Of a DNA stretch of 64,000 nt, positions 53,477 through 61,720 are shown piece by piece. The stretch covers positions 4,335,338-4,399,337 of the forward strand of contig OY282457.1 in the NCBI GenBank assembly GCA_958296235.1. Reading direction: 5' to 3'. Below the pieces are notes generated by a model. The model saw only the letters and a list, made by a program, of their open reading frames with translations, had not been told where the DNA came from and did not search any database. The position numbers and the translations under genes were made by a program. The stretch is from an uncultured Candidatus Binatia bacterium (GTDB taxonomy: Bacteria > Desulfobacterota > Binatia > Bin18). Every line of letters begins with the position of its first letter. The first letter of the stretch is position 1.

Positions 53477-54652
53477 ATGAAGCGTATTGCCATTCTCGGT
53501 TCAACCGGCTCCATCGGGGTGTCAACGCTCGATATTATTGGACGCTTCCCTGAAAAATTTCGCGTGGTGGCCCTGGCGGCCGGCAAAAACCTGACGCAAC
53601 TCATTGAGCAGATCAAATCTTTCCAGCCCCTTTTGGTCTCCCTCGCCCAAGAAGAAGATGCAAAAAAGCTGCGGCGCGAGCTGCCCGATTTCGAGGGAGA
53701 TATCGTCTGGGGGGCAGACGGATTGCACGCGACCGCAACGCATGCGGACGCGGATATGGTCATGGCCGCCCTGGTGGGGGCCGTCGGGTTGCCCCCGACC
53801 CTGGCGGCGATACGGGCGGGCAAAGATGTCGCGTTAGCCAACAAAGAAGCCTTGGTCGTGTCCGGCGAACTCATGACCCGTGAGGCAGCGCAACACGGCG
53901 GGCAACTCCTGCCGGTTGACAGTGAACATAATGCTGTCTTTCAGGCTCTGCATGGACATAAGCAGGAACAGGTCAAGCGGATTATTCTGACCGCCTCCGG
54001 CGGGCCGTTTTTACACCGCCCGGCTGAAGACTTTCAGACCATCCGTATAGAAGAAGCGCTCCAGCACCCGACCTGGAAGATGGGCAATAAAATTACAATT
54101 GACTCGGCAACGCTCATGAACAAAGGGCTGGAAGTCATTGAAGCGCGTTGGCTTTTTAACCTGTCCCCGACGCAAGTCTCGGTGATCGTGCATCCCCAAA
54201 GTATTGTGCACTCCCTGGTGGAGTACGTGGATGGTTCTGTGCTGGCTCAGTTGGGCATTCCTGATATGCGGGTGCCGATCTCATACATTCTTGCCTATCC
54301 AGACCGTTTACCGCTTACGCATCTCCCGCAGCTGAATCTCGCCGAGGCCGCCCGGCTCGAATTTGTCGAACCGGATTATGACAAGTTTCCCTGCCTGGGT
54401 TTAGCCTATACGGCGCTGGAGCGGGGGGGGACGTGTCCCGCAGTACTCAACGCCGCGAACGAAGTAGCGGTGGCGTTGTTTCTTTCCGGACAAATAGCTT
54501 TCACCGATATTGCCCACATCAATAAGCAGCTCCTTTCATCCCATACCGCGCAGCCGGTGCAAGACCTGGAGAGCGTTCTTGAGGCTGATGGTTGGGCGCG
54601 CGCCCAGGCGAAAAAGATAGCCGGCATAGCCGAACAGACCGCGGCAGCCTAG
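53477..54652 (+). CDS. dxr: 1-deoxy-D-xylulose 5-phosphate reductoisomerase
   Basis: 391 residues of the second enzyme of the MEP isoprenoid pathway. The NADPH loop is LGSTGSIGVSTLDII, the catalytic region LANKEALVVSGEL and LLPVDSEHNAVFQAL, and the metal/substrate site ITIDSATLMNKGLEVIEARW. The family length is normal. GGAGGGGTGGAG lies upstream of the ATG at 53477, and an in-frame start seven codons earlier overlaps that site. It is followed by hpnD 30 bases later, linking precursor supply to hopanoid synthesis. Confidence 0.97.
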   Translation: MKRIAILGSTGSIGVSTLDIIGRFPEKFRVVALAAGKNLTQLIEQIKSFQPLLVSLAQEEDAKKLRRELPDFEGDIVWGADGLHATATHADADMVMAALVGAVGLPPTLAAIRAGKDVALANKEALVVSGELMTREAAQHGGQLLPVDSEHNAVFQALHGHKQEQVKRIILTASGGPFLHRPAEDFQTIRIEEALQHPTWKMGNKITIDSATLMNKGLEVIEARWLFNLSPTQVSVIVHPQSIVHSLVEYVDGSVLAQLGIPDMRVPISYILAYPDRLPLTHLPQLNLAEAARLEFVEPDYDKFPCLGLAYTALERGGTCPAVLNAANEVAVALFLSGQIAFTDIAHINKQLLSSHTAQPVQDLESVLEADGWARAQAKKIAGIAEQTAAA

Positions 54653-54682
54653 GCCGGCGCAGGAGATTCTTGGACAGGGAAT

Positions 54683-55636
54683 ATGAGTGAGGACGCCGGC
54701 ATGTTTCGGGAGCGGCCCGCGGCAGGGCTTTCGCCCTCACCAGAGGCTGGCTCGCTCGCGGATGCGTACGCCTATTGCCGCGATATTACGCAGCGCAGCT
54801 CGTCGAATTTTTACTATGCCTTCCGGCTGCTGACCCGAGAGCGACATAATGCGCTGTGCGCGCTGTACGCCTTTTGCCGATTCATAGATGATATCGCGGA
54901 TCAGGACCTCTCCCCCGCTGATGGGAAACAACCCCAGAGCCGAAAAGAGCGGCTCGCCCAGCTCCTGGACACCTGGCGAGAGGAGCTGACCTGCTGCTAT
55001 GCCGGGACTCCGCGCCATCCCATTTCGTGCGCCTTGGCCGATGCGGTGCGGCGTTTTCCCATTCAGCAGGAGCACCTGGTCGGCATTATCGATGGTGTTG
55101 CCATGGACCTTAGTCGGACTCGCTACCAGACGTTCTCAGAATTGTATGAGTATTGTTACCGGGTGGCCTCTTTGGTCGGCCTCGTCTGCATAGAAATTTT
55201 TGGCTACCAATCCCCGCGGGCGCGCGACTACGCCATTAATCTGGGTATCGCGTTTCAACTGACGAATATTATGCGGGATGTGGGTGAAGACGCGCAGCGG
55301 GGCCGGATTTACCTGCCGCTTGAAGACCTGGACCGGTTTGCATACTCGGAGCAGGAACTACTGAGTCATGAGTACAACGCGGCATTTCTGAAACTGATGA
55401 CCTTTGAGGGCCAACGCGCTCAGGAGTATTATAGCCGGGCGGTCAGCTTATTGGACCGTCAGGACCGCCGCTCTCTTGTTGCCGCAGAAGCGATGCGGCT
55501 CATTTATCATAGACTGCTCAAAAGAATTGCGTTGCAGCAATTCAATGTTTTCCAACATCGGGTGACGCTGCCCACCCCATGCAAGGTGGGTTTCGCCCTG
55601 GCCGCTTGGGGGCGGAGCTTGTTTGTTTTTCCGTAG
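54683..55636 (+). CDS. hpnD: Presqualene diphosphate synthase HpnD
   Basis: 317 residues of the squalene/phytoene synthase family. SSSNFYYAFRLLTRERHNAL and ALYAFCRFIDDIADQD carry the first Asp-rich motif, and LTNIMRDVGEDAQRGRIYLP the second. The C-terminal LIYHRLLKRIALQQFNVFQH fits HpnD rather than HpnC. HpnD makes presqualene diphosphate from farnesyl diphosphate in the HpnCDE route to squalene; hpnC, hpnE and shc are not in the window. Confidence 0.9.
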   Translation: MSEDAGMFRERPAAGLSPSPEAGSLADAYAYCRDITQRSSSNFYYAFRLLTRERHNALCALYAFCRFIDDIADQDLSPADGKQPQSRKERLAQLLDTWREELTCCYAGTPRHPISCALADAVRRFPIQQEHLVGIIDGVAMDLSRTRYQTFSELYEYCYRVASLVGLVCIEIFGYQSPRARDYAINLGIAFQLTNIMRDVGEDAQRGRIYLPLEDLDRFAYSEQELLSHEYNAAFLKLMTFEGQRAQEYYSRAVSLLDRQDRRSLVAAEAMRLIYHRLLKRIALQQFNVFQHRVTLPTPCKVGFALAAWGRSLFVFP

Positions 55637-55832
55637 TCTGACTCGCGAGGTTTCCTTAATCGAAGAGAAAAGGGCGCGCTCTCCGGGGTTGGTTCTGATG
55701 GGAAGGCCGGGAATCCCGGCGAGACGCACAGCATCCCTGGGTTCATGCCGGCTGATAGAGAAAAGGGAAGGCCCGCCAAACTCGCGAATCCGGCTGAAGC
55801 GCCTCCTGTTCCGATGTTTCCTGGGAACAGAG

Positions 55833-56243
55833 TCAGGCGACGGCGCGAAGTTTCTTCCCGCCCCGGGAGGAATTTTTCATTCCCTCATTGTCCGGGAGAT
55901 GATCTGCGATGTTCGTCTTCGCGTAACGCGAGCCTGGAAACAGTGAACGGATGGCAAACGCGACTTGGCCCATCAGGCGCTTGACTCCCACCGTTTTTTC
56001 TACTGGGGAAGTCGGCTCAAGGCGAACCGTGGCCCCATTGCTCTTTTTACACACCTGGATAAAAAACTGCTGTTTTTTCCCCGGCTCTATCACAAGCGCT
56101 TCGAGCAGCAGTTTGGTACATTCGGTATTGATATAGTATTCGCTGACGCGTTTAATGCCATCCGGGTCGCGGAGAAACATCTCTGGCCGACGGATAATGA
56201 TCTGGCGTAGGTCAATCGGCCCTTGGATTGCTACGTTTGGCAT
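55833..56243 (-). CDS. Hypothetical protein
   Basis: 136 residues I cannot assign. The N-terminal half (IIIRRPEMFLRDPDGIKRVS) looks like a small beta-rich domain, and the C-terminus is basic. AAGGAG precedes the ATG at 56243 with good spacing, so translation is likely. It is convergent with hpnD and divergent from ribBA. The 196 bases between it and hpnD hold no gene. Confidence 0.6.
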   Translation of the reverse strand: MPNVAIQGPIDLRQIIIRRPEMFLRDPDGIKRVSEYYINTECTKLLLEALVIEPGKKQQFFIQVCKKSNGATVRLEPTSPVEKTVGVKRLMGQVAFAIRSLFPGSRYAKTNIADHLPDNEGMKNSSRGGKKLRAVA

Positions 56244-56497
56244 AAGCCTTCTCCTTACGTGTTGACGCCCTGTCTGGAATCACGTTTCCCCTACTCTCGG
56301 CGTGTTCCAGAGCCCTCTCTTCGCATCTTTTTTGCCTACCCCTCCACAGGCGGGTGTTTGTGCTATGTATCTGGCGCTTGTCGGACGGTCAAGTCTTCGG
56401 GGTCATATGCGGAACATGCGGCTACTTTACAGATCGTCAGGACACCAGTTATAAGCTCCTGTAAGAACGTTGAAATCCATGAGAAGAGAGAACGGTT

Positions 56498-57730
56498 ATG
56501 TTTTCGGTCCCTTCGCGTGTCCCCGATCATAAGAGCCCTCATATCGCATCGATCCAGGAAGCGATCGAAGAAATTCGGGCCGGACGCATGATTATCCTCA
56601 TGGATGATGAAGATCGGGAGAACGAGGGCGACCTGTGCATGGCCGCGGAAAAAGTGACGCCCGAAGCCATTAACTTTATGGCAAAACTCGGGCGTGGGTT
56701 GATTTGTATGCCCATGGCGGAGGAGCGCATTGACGCCCTTGGGCTGCCGATGATGGTGGCCAAGAACACGGCTCCTCTTGGGACCGCATTCACCATATCT
56801 TTTGACGCCCGAAGGGGGGTGACGCGGGGAGTTTCGGCGGAGGACCGAGCTACCACTATTCTGACGGCCACCCGCAAGGACGCGCGGCCTGAAGATTTTG
56901 TCGTGCCCGGTCATGTGTTCCCGCTGCGCGCCCGGAAGGGGGGCGTCCTGGTCCGCACCGGACAGACGGAAGGCTCGGTTGACCTCTCCCGTTTGGCCGG
57001 CCTCGACCCGTCCGGGATTATTTGTGAGATTATGCGAGAGGACGGGACCATGGCCCGTCTGCCCGACCTGGAAGAATTTGCTGTTGAATACGGCCTGAAA
57101 ATCGCCACGATTGCCGACCTCATCCACTATCGTCTTGAGCATGATTCCCTGGTCCATCGTGTTGCTGAGGCCCGCCTTCCAACTCAGTACGGAGGAGAAT
57201 TCACGGCCCACGTCTATACCAGCGATGTGGATGAGGCCGAGCATTTTGTGTTGGTCAAGGGCGAGATCAACCCGGATGAACCCGTACTCGTTCGGCCGCA
57301 CGCCGAGTATGTGCCGGGAGATGTCTTCGGCTATACATTTGGGAATACCAGCGCGCTCCTGCAGCAGTCTATGGCTATGATCGCCGCAGCAGAGAAGGGT
57401 GTTATCCTCTACTTGCGCCAAGGCGGCCAGGGAGAGCAACTCTTCCGTGATACCAGCCGGGCGGATAAACACAGCAACAAAAGCGCGGAGCAGGCGAGTA
57501 CGAATCCAGGCTCTCAGTTGCGGGATTTTCGGGATTATGGAATTGGCGCGCAGATTCTCCGCGACCTGGGCGTCCGCAAGATGCGACTTTTGACGAACTC
57601 TCCGCGCCGTCTGGTGAGCCTACCGGGGTATGGGCTTGAGGTCGTAGAAACTGTTCCGTTAGACCTGCATTCCCGTCAGCAGTCTGCTGCCAGGAAAAAA
57701 AGACGCTCCGCCTCAGACGTGCGTGTCTGA
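56498..57730 (+). CDS. ribB: RibBA-type protein with a degenerate GTP cyclohydrolase II half
   Basis: 410 residues. The N-terminal RibB domain is intact: GRMIILMDDEDRENEGDLCM carries the catalytic DDEDRENEGD, and THIL-type substrate residues appear in VPGHVFPLRARKGG and TEGSVDLSRLAG. It makes 3,4-dihydroxy-2-butanone 4-phosphate for riboflavin. The C-terminal RibA half is aligned but damaged: instead of the C-x10-C-x-C zinc site it reads YVPGDVFGYTFGNTSALLQQ, and the Q-E-G-R-G-I-G-L loop reads QGGQGEQLFRD. It is probably monofunctional. No FMN riboswitch is visible in the 254-base upstream region. Confidence 0.9.
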   Translation: MFSVPSRVPDHKSPHIASIQEAIEEIRAGRMIILMDDEDRENEGDLCMAAEKVTPEAINFMAKLGRGLICMPMAEERIDALGLPMMVAKNTAPLGTAFTISFDARRGVTRGVSAEDRATTILTATRKDARPEDFVVPGHVFPLRARKGGVLVRTGQTEGSVDLSRLAGLDPSGIICEIMREDGTMARLPDLEEFAVEYGLKIATIADLIHYRLEHDSLVHRVAEARLPTQYGGEFTAHVYTSDVDEAEHFVLVKGEINPDEPVLVRPHAEYVPGDVFGYTFGNTSALLQQSMAMIAAAEKGVILYLRQGGQGEQLFRDTSRADKHSNKSAEQASTNPGSQLRDFRDYGIGAQILRDLGVRKMRLLTNSPRRLVSLPGYGLEVVETVPLDLHSRQQSAARKKRRSASDVRV

Positions 57731-57737
57731 CCCCATC

Positions 57738-58631
57738 ATGAGTCGTTCAATTCCTGCTGATGTGCTGGTCAAGGCAACGGCTGCCGGCAACACCATCCGC
57801 GCCTTGGCCGTGGTGACTACTGGTGTTGCGGAAGAAGCTCGAAGCCGCCATCAGACGGCGCCCACCGCGACTGCCGCTCTCGGACGTGTCATGACCGCGG
57901 GACTGCTTATTGGCAGTATGATGAAAGAGGAGGAACAGCTCTCTATTCAGTTTATGGGTAATGGACCCCTCCAAGGGTTGGTGACTGATGCCAATGCCAG
58001 AGGAGAAGTCCGTGGTTTTGTCTATCAGCCCCGGGCGCACCTCCCCATAAAAAATGGCAAGTTGGATGTTGGCGGCGTTGTTGGAGAGGGCACTATGGCT
58101 GTCGTGCGCCGGCAGCACTGGGATAAAGAACCCTATCGTTCCGTCCTGCCGATTGTGTCAGGAGAAATTGGCCAGGATATTGCCAACTATCTGCTGACAT
58201 CCGAACAAGTGCCTTCTGCGGTGAGCCTGGGGGTCTTTGTCCGGCCTGACGAGGTTGTTTCTGCCGCCGGTGGTTTCATTATCCAGGCCATGCCAGACGC
58301 CGATGAGGCCACGCTGGCGCGCATAGAAGAGGCGGTGGCCCAGGCAAGGCCGGTCAGCCAGATGGTGCGTGACGGGCTGGCGGCATGGGACATGCTGAGA
58401 CAGGCGCTCGCGGATTTTTCGCCAACGCTCCTGGACGAAATGCCGGTTCGCTTTGCGTGTCGCTGCTCACGTGAGCGCGTTCACGGCATTATTGTTGCCC
58501 TGGGCGCTGAAGAAGTAGAAGAACTGCTTGAGAAAGAGGGCCAAATCTCGGCCGCGTGTGAATTCTGTGCCGAGCAGTACGCCGTTGGGTCAGAAGAGGC
58601 GCGGGCGCTTGTGGCTGACGCACGGCGTTAG
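57738..58631 (+). CDS. hslO: Redox-regulated chaperone Hsp33
   Basis: About 297 residues. Hsp33 is a cytoplasmic holdase activated by oxidation of a zinc-binding four-cysteine centre. That centre is visible: CRC in PVRFACRCSRERV and CEFC in AACEFCAEQYAV. The N-terminal domain has TAPTATAALGRVMTAGLLIG and FMGNGPLQGLVTDAN. The ATG at 57738 follows ribBA by seven bases; a GTG at 57723 overlapping the ribBA end is possible. Confidence 0.95.
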   Translation: MSRSIPADVLVKATAAGNTIRALAVVTTGVAEEARSRHQTAPTATAALGRVMTAGLLIGSMMKEEEQLSIQFMGNGPLQGLVTDANARGEVRGFVYQPRAHLPIKNGKLDVGGVVGEGTMAVVRRQHWDKEPYRSVLPIVSGEIGQDIANYLLTSEQVPSAVSLGVFVRPDEVVSAAGGFIIQAMPDADEATLARIEEAVAQARPVSQMVRDGLAAWDMLRQALADFSPTLLDEMPVRFACRCSRERVHGIIVALGAEEVEELLEKEGQISAACEFCAEQYAVGSEEARALVADARR

Positions 58632-58716
58632 GCCCGTATTCTCCGCATCGTCCCTCTCGTGTCGTCCGACGCGCTCAATCCCCGCCTGTGGAGAAAACCG
58701 GAGCGCGCTTGAGGAG

Positions 58717-59154
58717 CTACTCCTCCCAGTCATATCTGCCGGTGCTGCCGCTGAAAGAGAACGTGCCTTTCGGGCAGGTCGCGTGCGTCCCTGTGACATC
58801 GACAGCGGTGGTGTTGTCCGTAACGGTGATAGTGACGCCATCACTTTCGATCTTCACCGCAGGGTCATAGGCCTGACTATCCGCATACTCGACCTCTTGG
58901 GCGGTGACGGTGTTCTTCACGTCCGATTCAACCCGTGAGCAAAACGCCTGCGCGCGATAGGAGGCAAACTGGGGAATGGCAATAGCGGCTAAAATGCCAA
59001 TGATGGCGACAACAACGAGCAGCTCGATGAGCGTAAACCCCGCTGCATTCTTTTTCGGCCGGCTGTGCTTTCCTGCGGCAGGCGTGGGTGCTTGGGGCGA
59101 GCAGCCTCCGCTCCTGCCTTTTTGTCGCTGTCTTCTTTTCTCTTGTGTGTACAT
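58717..59154 (-). CDS. Type IV pilin-like protein with an unusually long leader
   Basis: 145 residues. The prepilin cleavage motif is KNAAG/FTLIELLVVVAIIG with Glu5 of the mature protein, followed by GspG/PilA-like helix LAAIAIPQFASYRAQAF. Two cysteines late in the sequence (ATCPKGTF and FCSRVE) may form a disulfide loop. The leader before the cleavage site is about 39 residues, longer than usual, and contains no alternative start. It follows pilC by 100 bases. Confidence 0.88.
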   Translation of the reverse strand: MYTQEKRRQRQKGRSGGCSPQAPTPAAGKHSRPKKNAAGFTLIELLVVVAIIGILAAIAIPQFASYRAQAFCSRVESDVKNTVTAQEVEYADSQAYDPAVKIESDGVTITVTDNTTAVDVTGTHATCPKGTFSFSGSTGRYDWEE

Positions 59155-59254
59155 GAGGATGCCTCACAACCTTGCGTTTCGAGTTGCGTATTCTGAAAAC
59201 GCCAGTTCTTTGACACAGTATAGCCTGAATCCCGGAGAGTAAACGCATACACGT

Positions 59255-60475
59255 TTAGTTGAGAACCGAGCCAAGCTGGAATATGGGCAGATACATTGAG
59301 ACAATAATGCCGCCAATGACGACGCCGAGAAACAGAATGACGACAGGTTCGACGAGAGTCGTCAGATTCGAGGCCGCGGTATCGACCTCATCATCGTAAA
59401 AATCGGCAATTTTAGACAGCATGGTGTCCAACGCGCCAGTCGTTTCCCCAACCTGAACCATTTGACATACCATGGGGGGGAAGACCTGACTTTTGATGAG
59501 TGGGTCCGCCAGTGTCTTTCCTTCGCTGATGCTCTGGCGAGCGGCCAGAACGGCCTTTTCAACGACTTTATTCCCGGCCGTCTTTCCGGTGATGGCGAGC
59601 GAGTCCAGAATGGGGACACCGGACGAGACTAAGGTGCTGAGCGTTCGGGTGAACCGAGCGACCGCGGTCTTGCGCAAAATATCACCAACAACAGGCAACC
59701 TGAGGAGAACGCCATCAATCATTTGCCGGCCATGCTCTGTCCTGTAATAGGCACGGACGCTGACAATCGTCCCAACAACCCCCGCAACCATATGCCAGAA
59801 ATAGGCGATCGCAACAGAACTCAGATTGAGCGCGATTTGGGTTGGGAGCGGCATCTCCTCGCCAAAGCCGGCAAACATCTCACCAAAGACGGGGATGACG
59901 TACACCAGGAGCAGAGCGGTCACGAGCACGGCGACGCTGATAACGCTGAGGGGATAAATCATGGCACTTTTGATTTTCGCCTTCAGTTTCACCGCTTTTT
60001 CCATATACACGGCCAGGCGGATAAGAATGGTATCGAGCATTCCTCCCAGCTCACCGGCTGAGACCATATTGGTATAGAGTTCGTCAAAGACTGCGGGATG
60101 TTTGGCCAGGGACTCCGCCAACGCTGAGCCGCTTTCGACGTCGTGTTTGAGGGTAGCAATCACCCCAGAGAAGGTTTTATTTTCCGTTTGCTGGGCCAAG
60201 AGGTCGAGCGCCTGCACGATGGGCAGGCCGGCGTCAATCATAGTCGCAAGCTGACGGGTAAAAATGACCACGTCGCGTTGTTTGACCTTCTCCCCTAAGC
60301 CTGGAATGTGGAGCGCGCTCTCAAGGCCCCTGCCTTTGGCGCGGATGCGGTCCGGGAGGGGGCGGATACGCCGAAGGCGAAGACGAGTAGCAACGACGGA
60401 AGCGTTCGGGGCGTCCATCTCGCCCTTTACCGTTTCTCCGTTCGGTCCGACTCCTTGCCAACGAAAGATGGCCAT
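59255..60475 (-). CDS. pilC: Type IV pilus/type II secretion inner-membrane platform protein
   Basis: 406 residues of the GspF/PilC family. Two T2SSF repeats are clear: VIFTRQLATMIDAGLPIVQA with SAGELGGMLDTILIRLAVYM, and RFTRTLSTLVSSGVPILDSL with VQVGETTGALDTMLSKIADF. Hydrophobic segments VLVTALLLVYVIPVFGEM and VEPVVILFLGVVIGGIIVSM span the membrane. The protein would anchor the extension ATPase (PilB/GspE), which is not in the window. It precedes the pilin gene. Confidence 0.93.
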   Translation of the reverse strand: MAIFRWQGVGPNGETVKGEMDAPNASVVATRLRLRRIRPLPDRIRAKGRGLESALHIPGLGEKVKQRDVVIFTRQLATMIDAGLPIVQALDLLAQQTENKTFSGVIATLKHDVESGSALAESLAKHPAVFDELYTNMVSAGELGGMLDTILIRLAVYMEKAVKLKAKIKSAMIYPLSVISVAVLVTALLLVYVIPVFGEMFAGFGEEMPLPTQIALNLSSVAIAYFWHMVAGVVGTIVSVRAYYRTEHGRQMIDGVLLRLPVVGDILRKTAVARFTRTLSTLVSSGVPILDSLAITGKTAGNKVVEKAVLAARQSISEGKTLADPLIKSQVFPPMVCQMVQVGETTGALDTMLSKIADFYDDEVDTAASNLTTLVEPVVILFLGVVIGGIIVSMYLPIFQLGSVLN

Positions 60476-60572
60476 GAGGATTGCTCTCCAGAAAAAGAAA
60501 TGACGCTCGGAGCGTCACGAAGGAGGGATGGTAGCGCAGATGTGAAGCGTAATCCAACCTCCTGGACCGGCG

Positions 60573-60790
60573 GATAGTGTCTCAGTTTGGATTTTCCCCT
60601 CACCCCACCCCCTCTCCCAGCGGGAGAGGGGCTCCTGTCTTTCCCTCTCCCCTGGAGGGAGAGGGTGGCCCTGAGCCTGTCGAAGGGCCGGGTGAGGGGG
60701 CCGACGGACCGCTTGGAGGGCCGGCGACACAATGTGCATCACACCTCTGTCAGGGAGGGGGGCGCTGAGCTGGCCGCGGGCGGGCAGGGA
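60573..60790. repeat. Dispersed palindromic repeat element, copy 5 (composite)
   Basis: The copy begins GTGTCTCAGTTTGGATTTTC, then CCCCTCACCCCACCCCC, CTCTCCC paired with GGGAGAGG. A second palindrome CCCTCTCCCCTGGAGGGAGA follows with GGGCCGGGTGAGGGGGCC. CCTCTGTCAGGGAGGGGGG at 60744-60762 matches copy 4. The CTGAGCCTGTCGAAGG core at 60672 is present in reverse. It occupies the interval between pilC and aroE, which holds no gene. Confidence 0.7.
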
Positions 60791-60800
60791 GAAAAGTGCA

Positions 60801-61670
60801 TTACGTAGAGACGCTGAGCGACCGGGCTAACGCACTCGACATGACCCTGAGTGGAGCCGGGTGGCCGGTCCAGAGTTCAAAGGCGAGCGCCCCCTGGTGC
60901 AATAACATGCGGCGACCGTCCAGCGTCGGGCGCTGGGCGTGGTGAGCGCGCTGCAAGAAGACCGTGGGCTGGGGTCCGTAGACTAAATCATAAAAGAGAC
61001 AGCCGCGTGGCGTTGCCCCGTAGTCGAGCGCCGGGAAGGTGTCGTTGTGGAGGCCGAGCGGGATGCCGTTGACAACGAGCGCTGCGCGTTTCATGCGGGC
61101 TGGGTCTTGGAGCGCCTCCAGCGATGCAGACACGAGCCGGGTTGGGCCCAGCGACTGGTACGCCCGTATCAGCTTTTTCGCATGGGCCTGCGTTCGGTTG
61201 GCAATGGTAATCTGTGCGCTGCCGGCCTGAATGAGCGCAACCAGAACGGCCCGGGCTGCCCCGCCGGCGCCAATCAGCACAATATCGCGGTCTTGTACCG
61301 AGCGTTTGCGTTCCGCCAGCGAGCGTAAAAACCCTTGCCCATCCGTATTCTCTCCGTAGAGGGAGCCGTGCCGATTGATGACCGTATTGACGGCTCGATA
61401 CAGGCTGGCCGCCGGACTGAGCTCATCCAGATACCGCAGAATCTTTTCCTTGTGGGGGACGGTGACGTTCACCCCGACAAGATTCAGGGCGCGAATACCG
61501 GCGGTCGCTTTCCCGAGTGCCGCTGGAGGGACGGAGAAGGGCAGATAAACATACGGTAAGCCCAGCGCCCGAAATGCGGCATTATGCAGGGCCGGTGAGC
61601 GGGTGTGGGCAATGGGCTGGCCGAAAATCCCGATGACGCGAGTTTCCCCATTCACGCTCAAAGTGGTCAT
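60801..61670 (-). CDS. aroE: Shikimate dehydrogenase
   Basis: 289 residues. The substrate domain has NVTVPHKEKILRYLDE (catalytic Lys) and NTDGQGFLRSLAER (catalytic Asp). The NADP domain has VLIGAGGAARAVLVALIQ and IANRTQAHAKK. The start RVIGIFGQPIAHTRSPALHN is typical. It reduces 3-dehydroshikimate in aromatic amino acid synthesis. It follows ppdK by 50 bases on the same strand. Confidence 0.95.
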   Translation of the reverse strand: MTTLSVNGETRVIGIFGQPIAHTRSPALHNAAFRALGLPYVYLPFSVPPAALGKATAGIRALNLVGVNVTVPHKEKILRYLDELSPAASLYRAVNTVINRHGSLYGENTDGQGFLRSLAERKRSVQDRDIVLIGAGGAARAVLVALIQAGSAQITIANRTQAHAKKLIRAYQSLGPTRLVSASLEALQDPARMKRAALVVNGIPLGLHNDTFPALDYGATPRGCLFYDLVYGPQPTVFLQRAHHAQRPTLDGRRMLLHQGALAFELWTGHPAPLRVMSSALARSLSVST

Positions 61671-61720
61671 GCCGAAAAGAGACCTCGGTGTGAGAATATG
61701 CCGGCTGCCGCGCTAGCGGT

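Noticed and set aside
56244-56497. FMN riboswitch upstream of ribBA
   Set aside because: A CTTCGGGG-like string occurs, but the conserved RFN-box segments and paired helices are missing.
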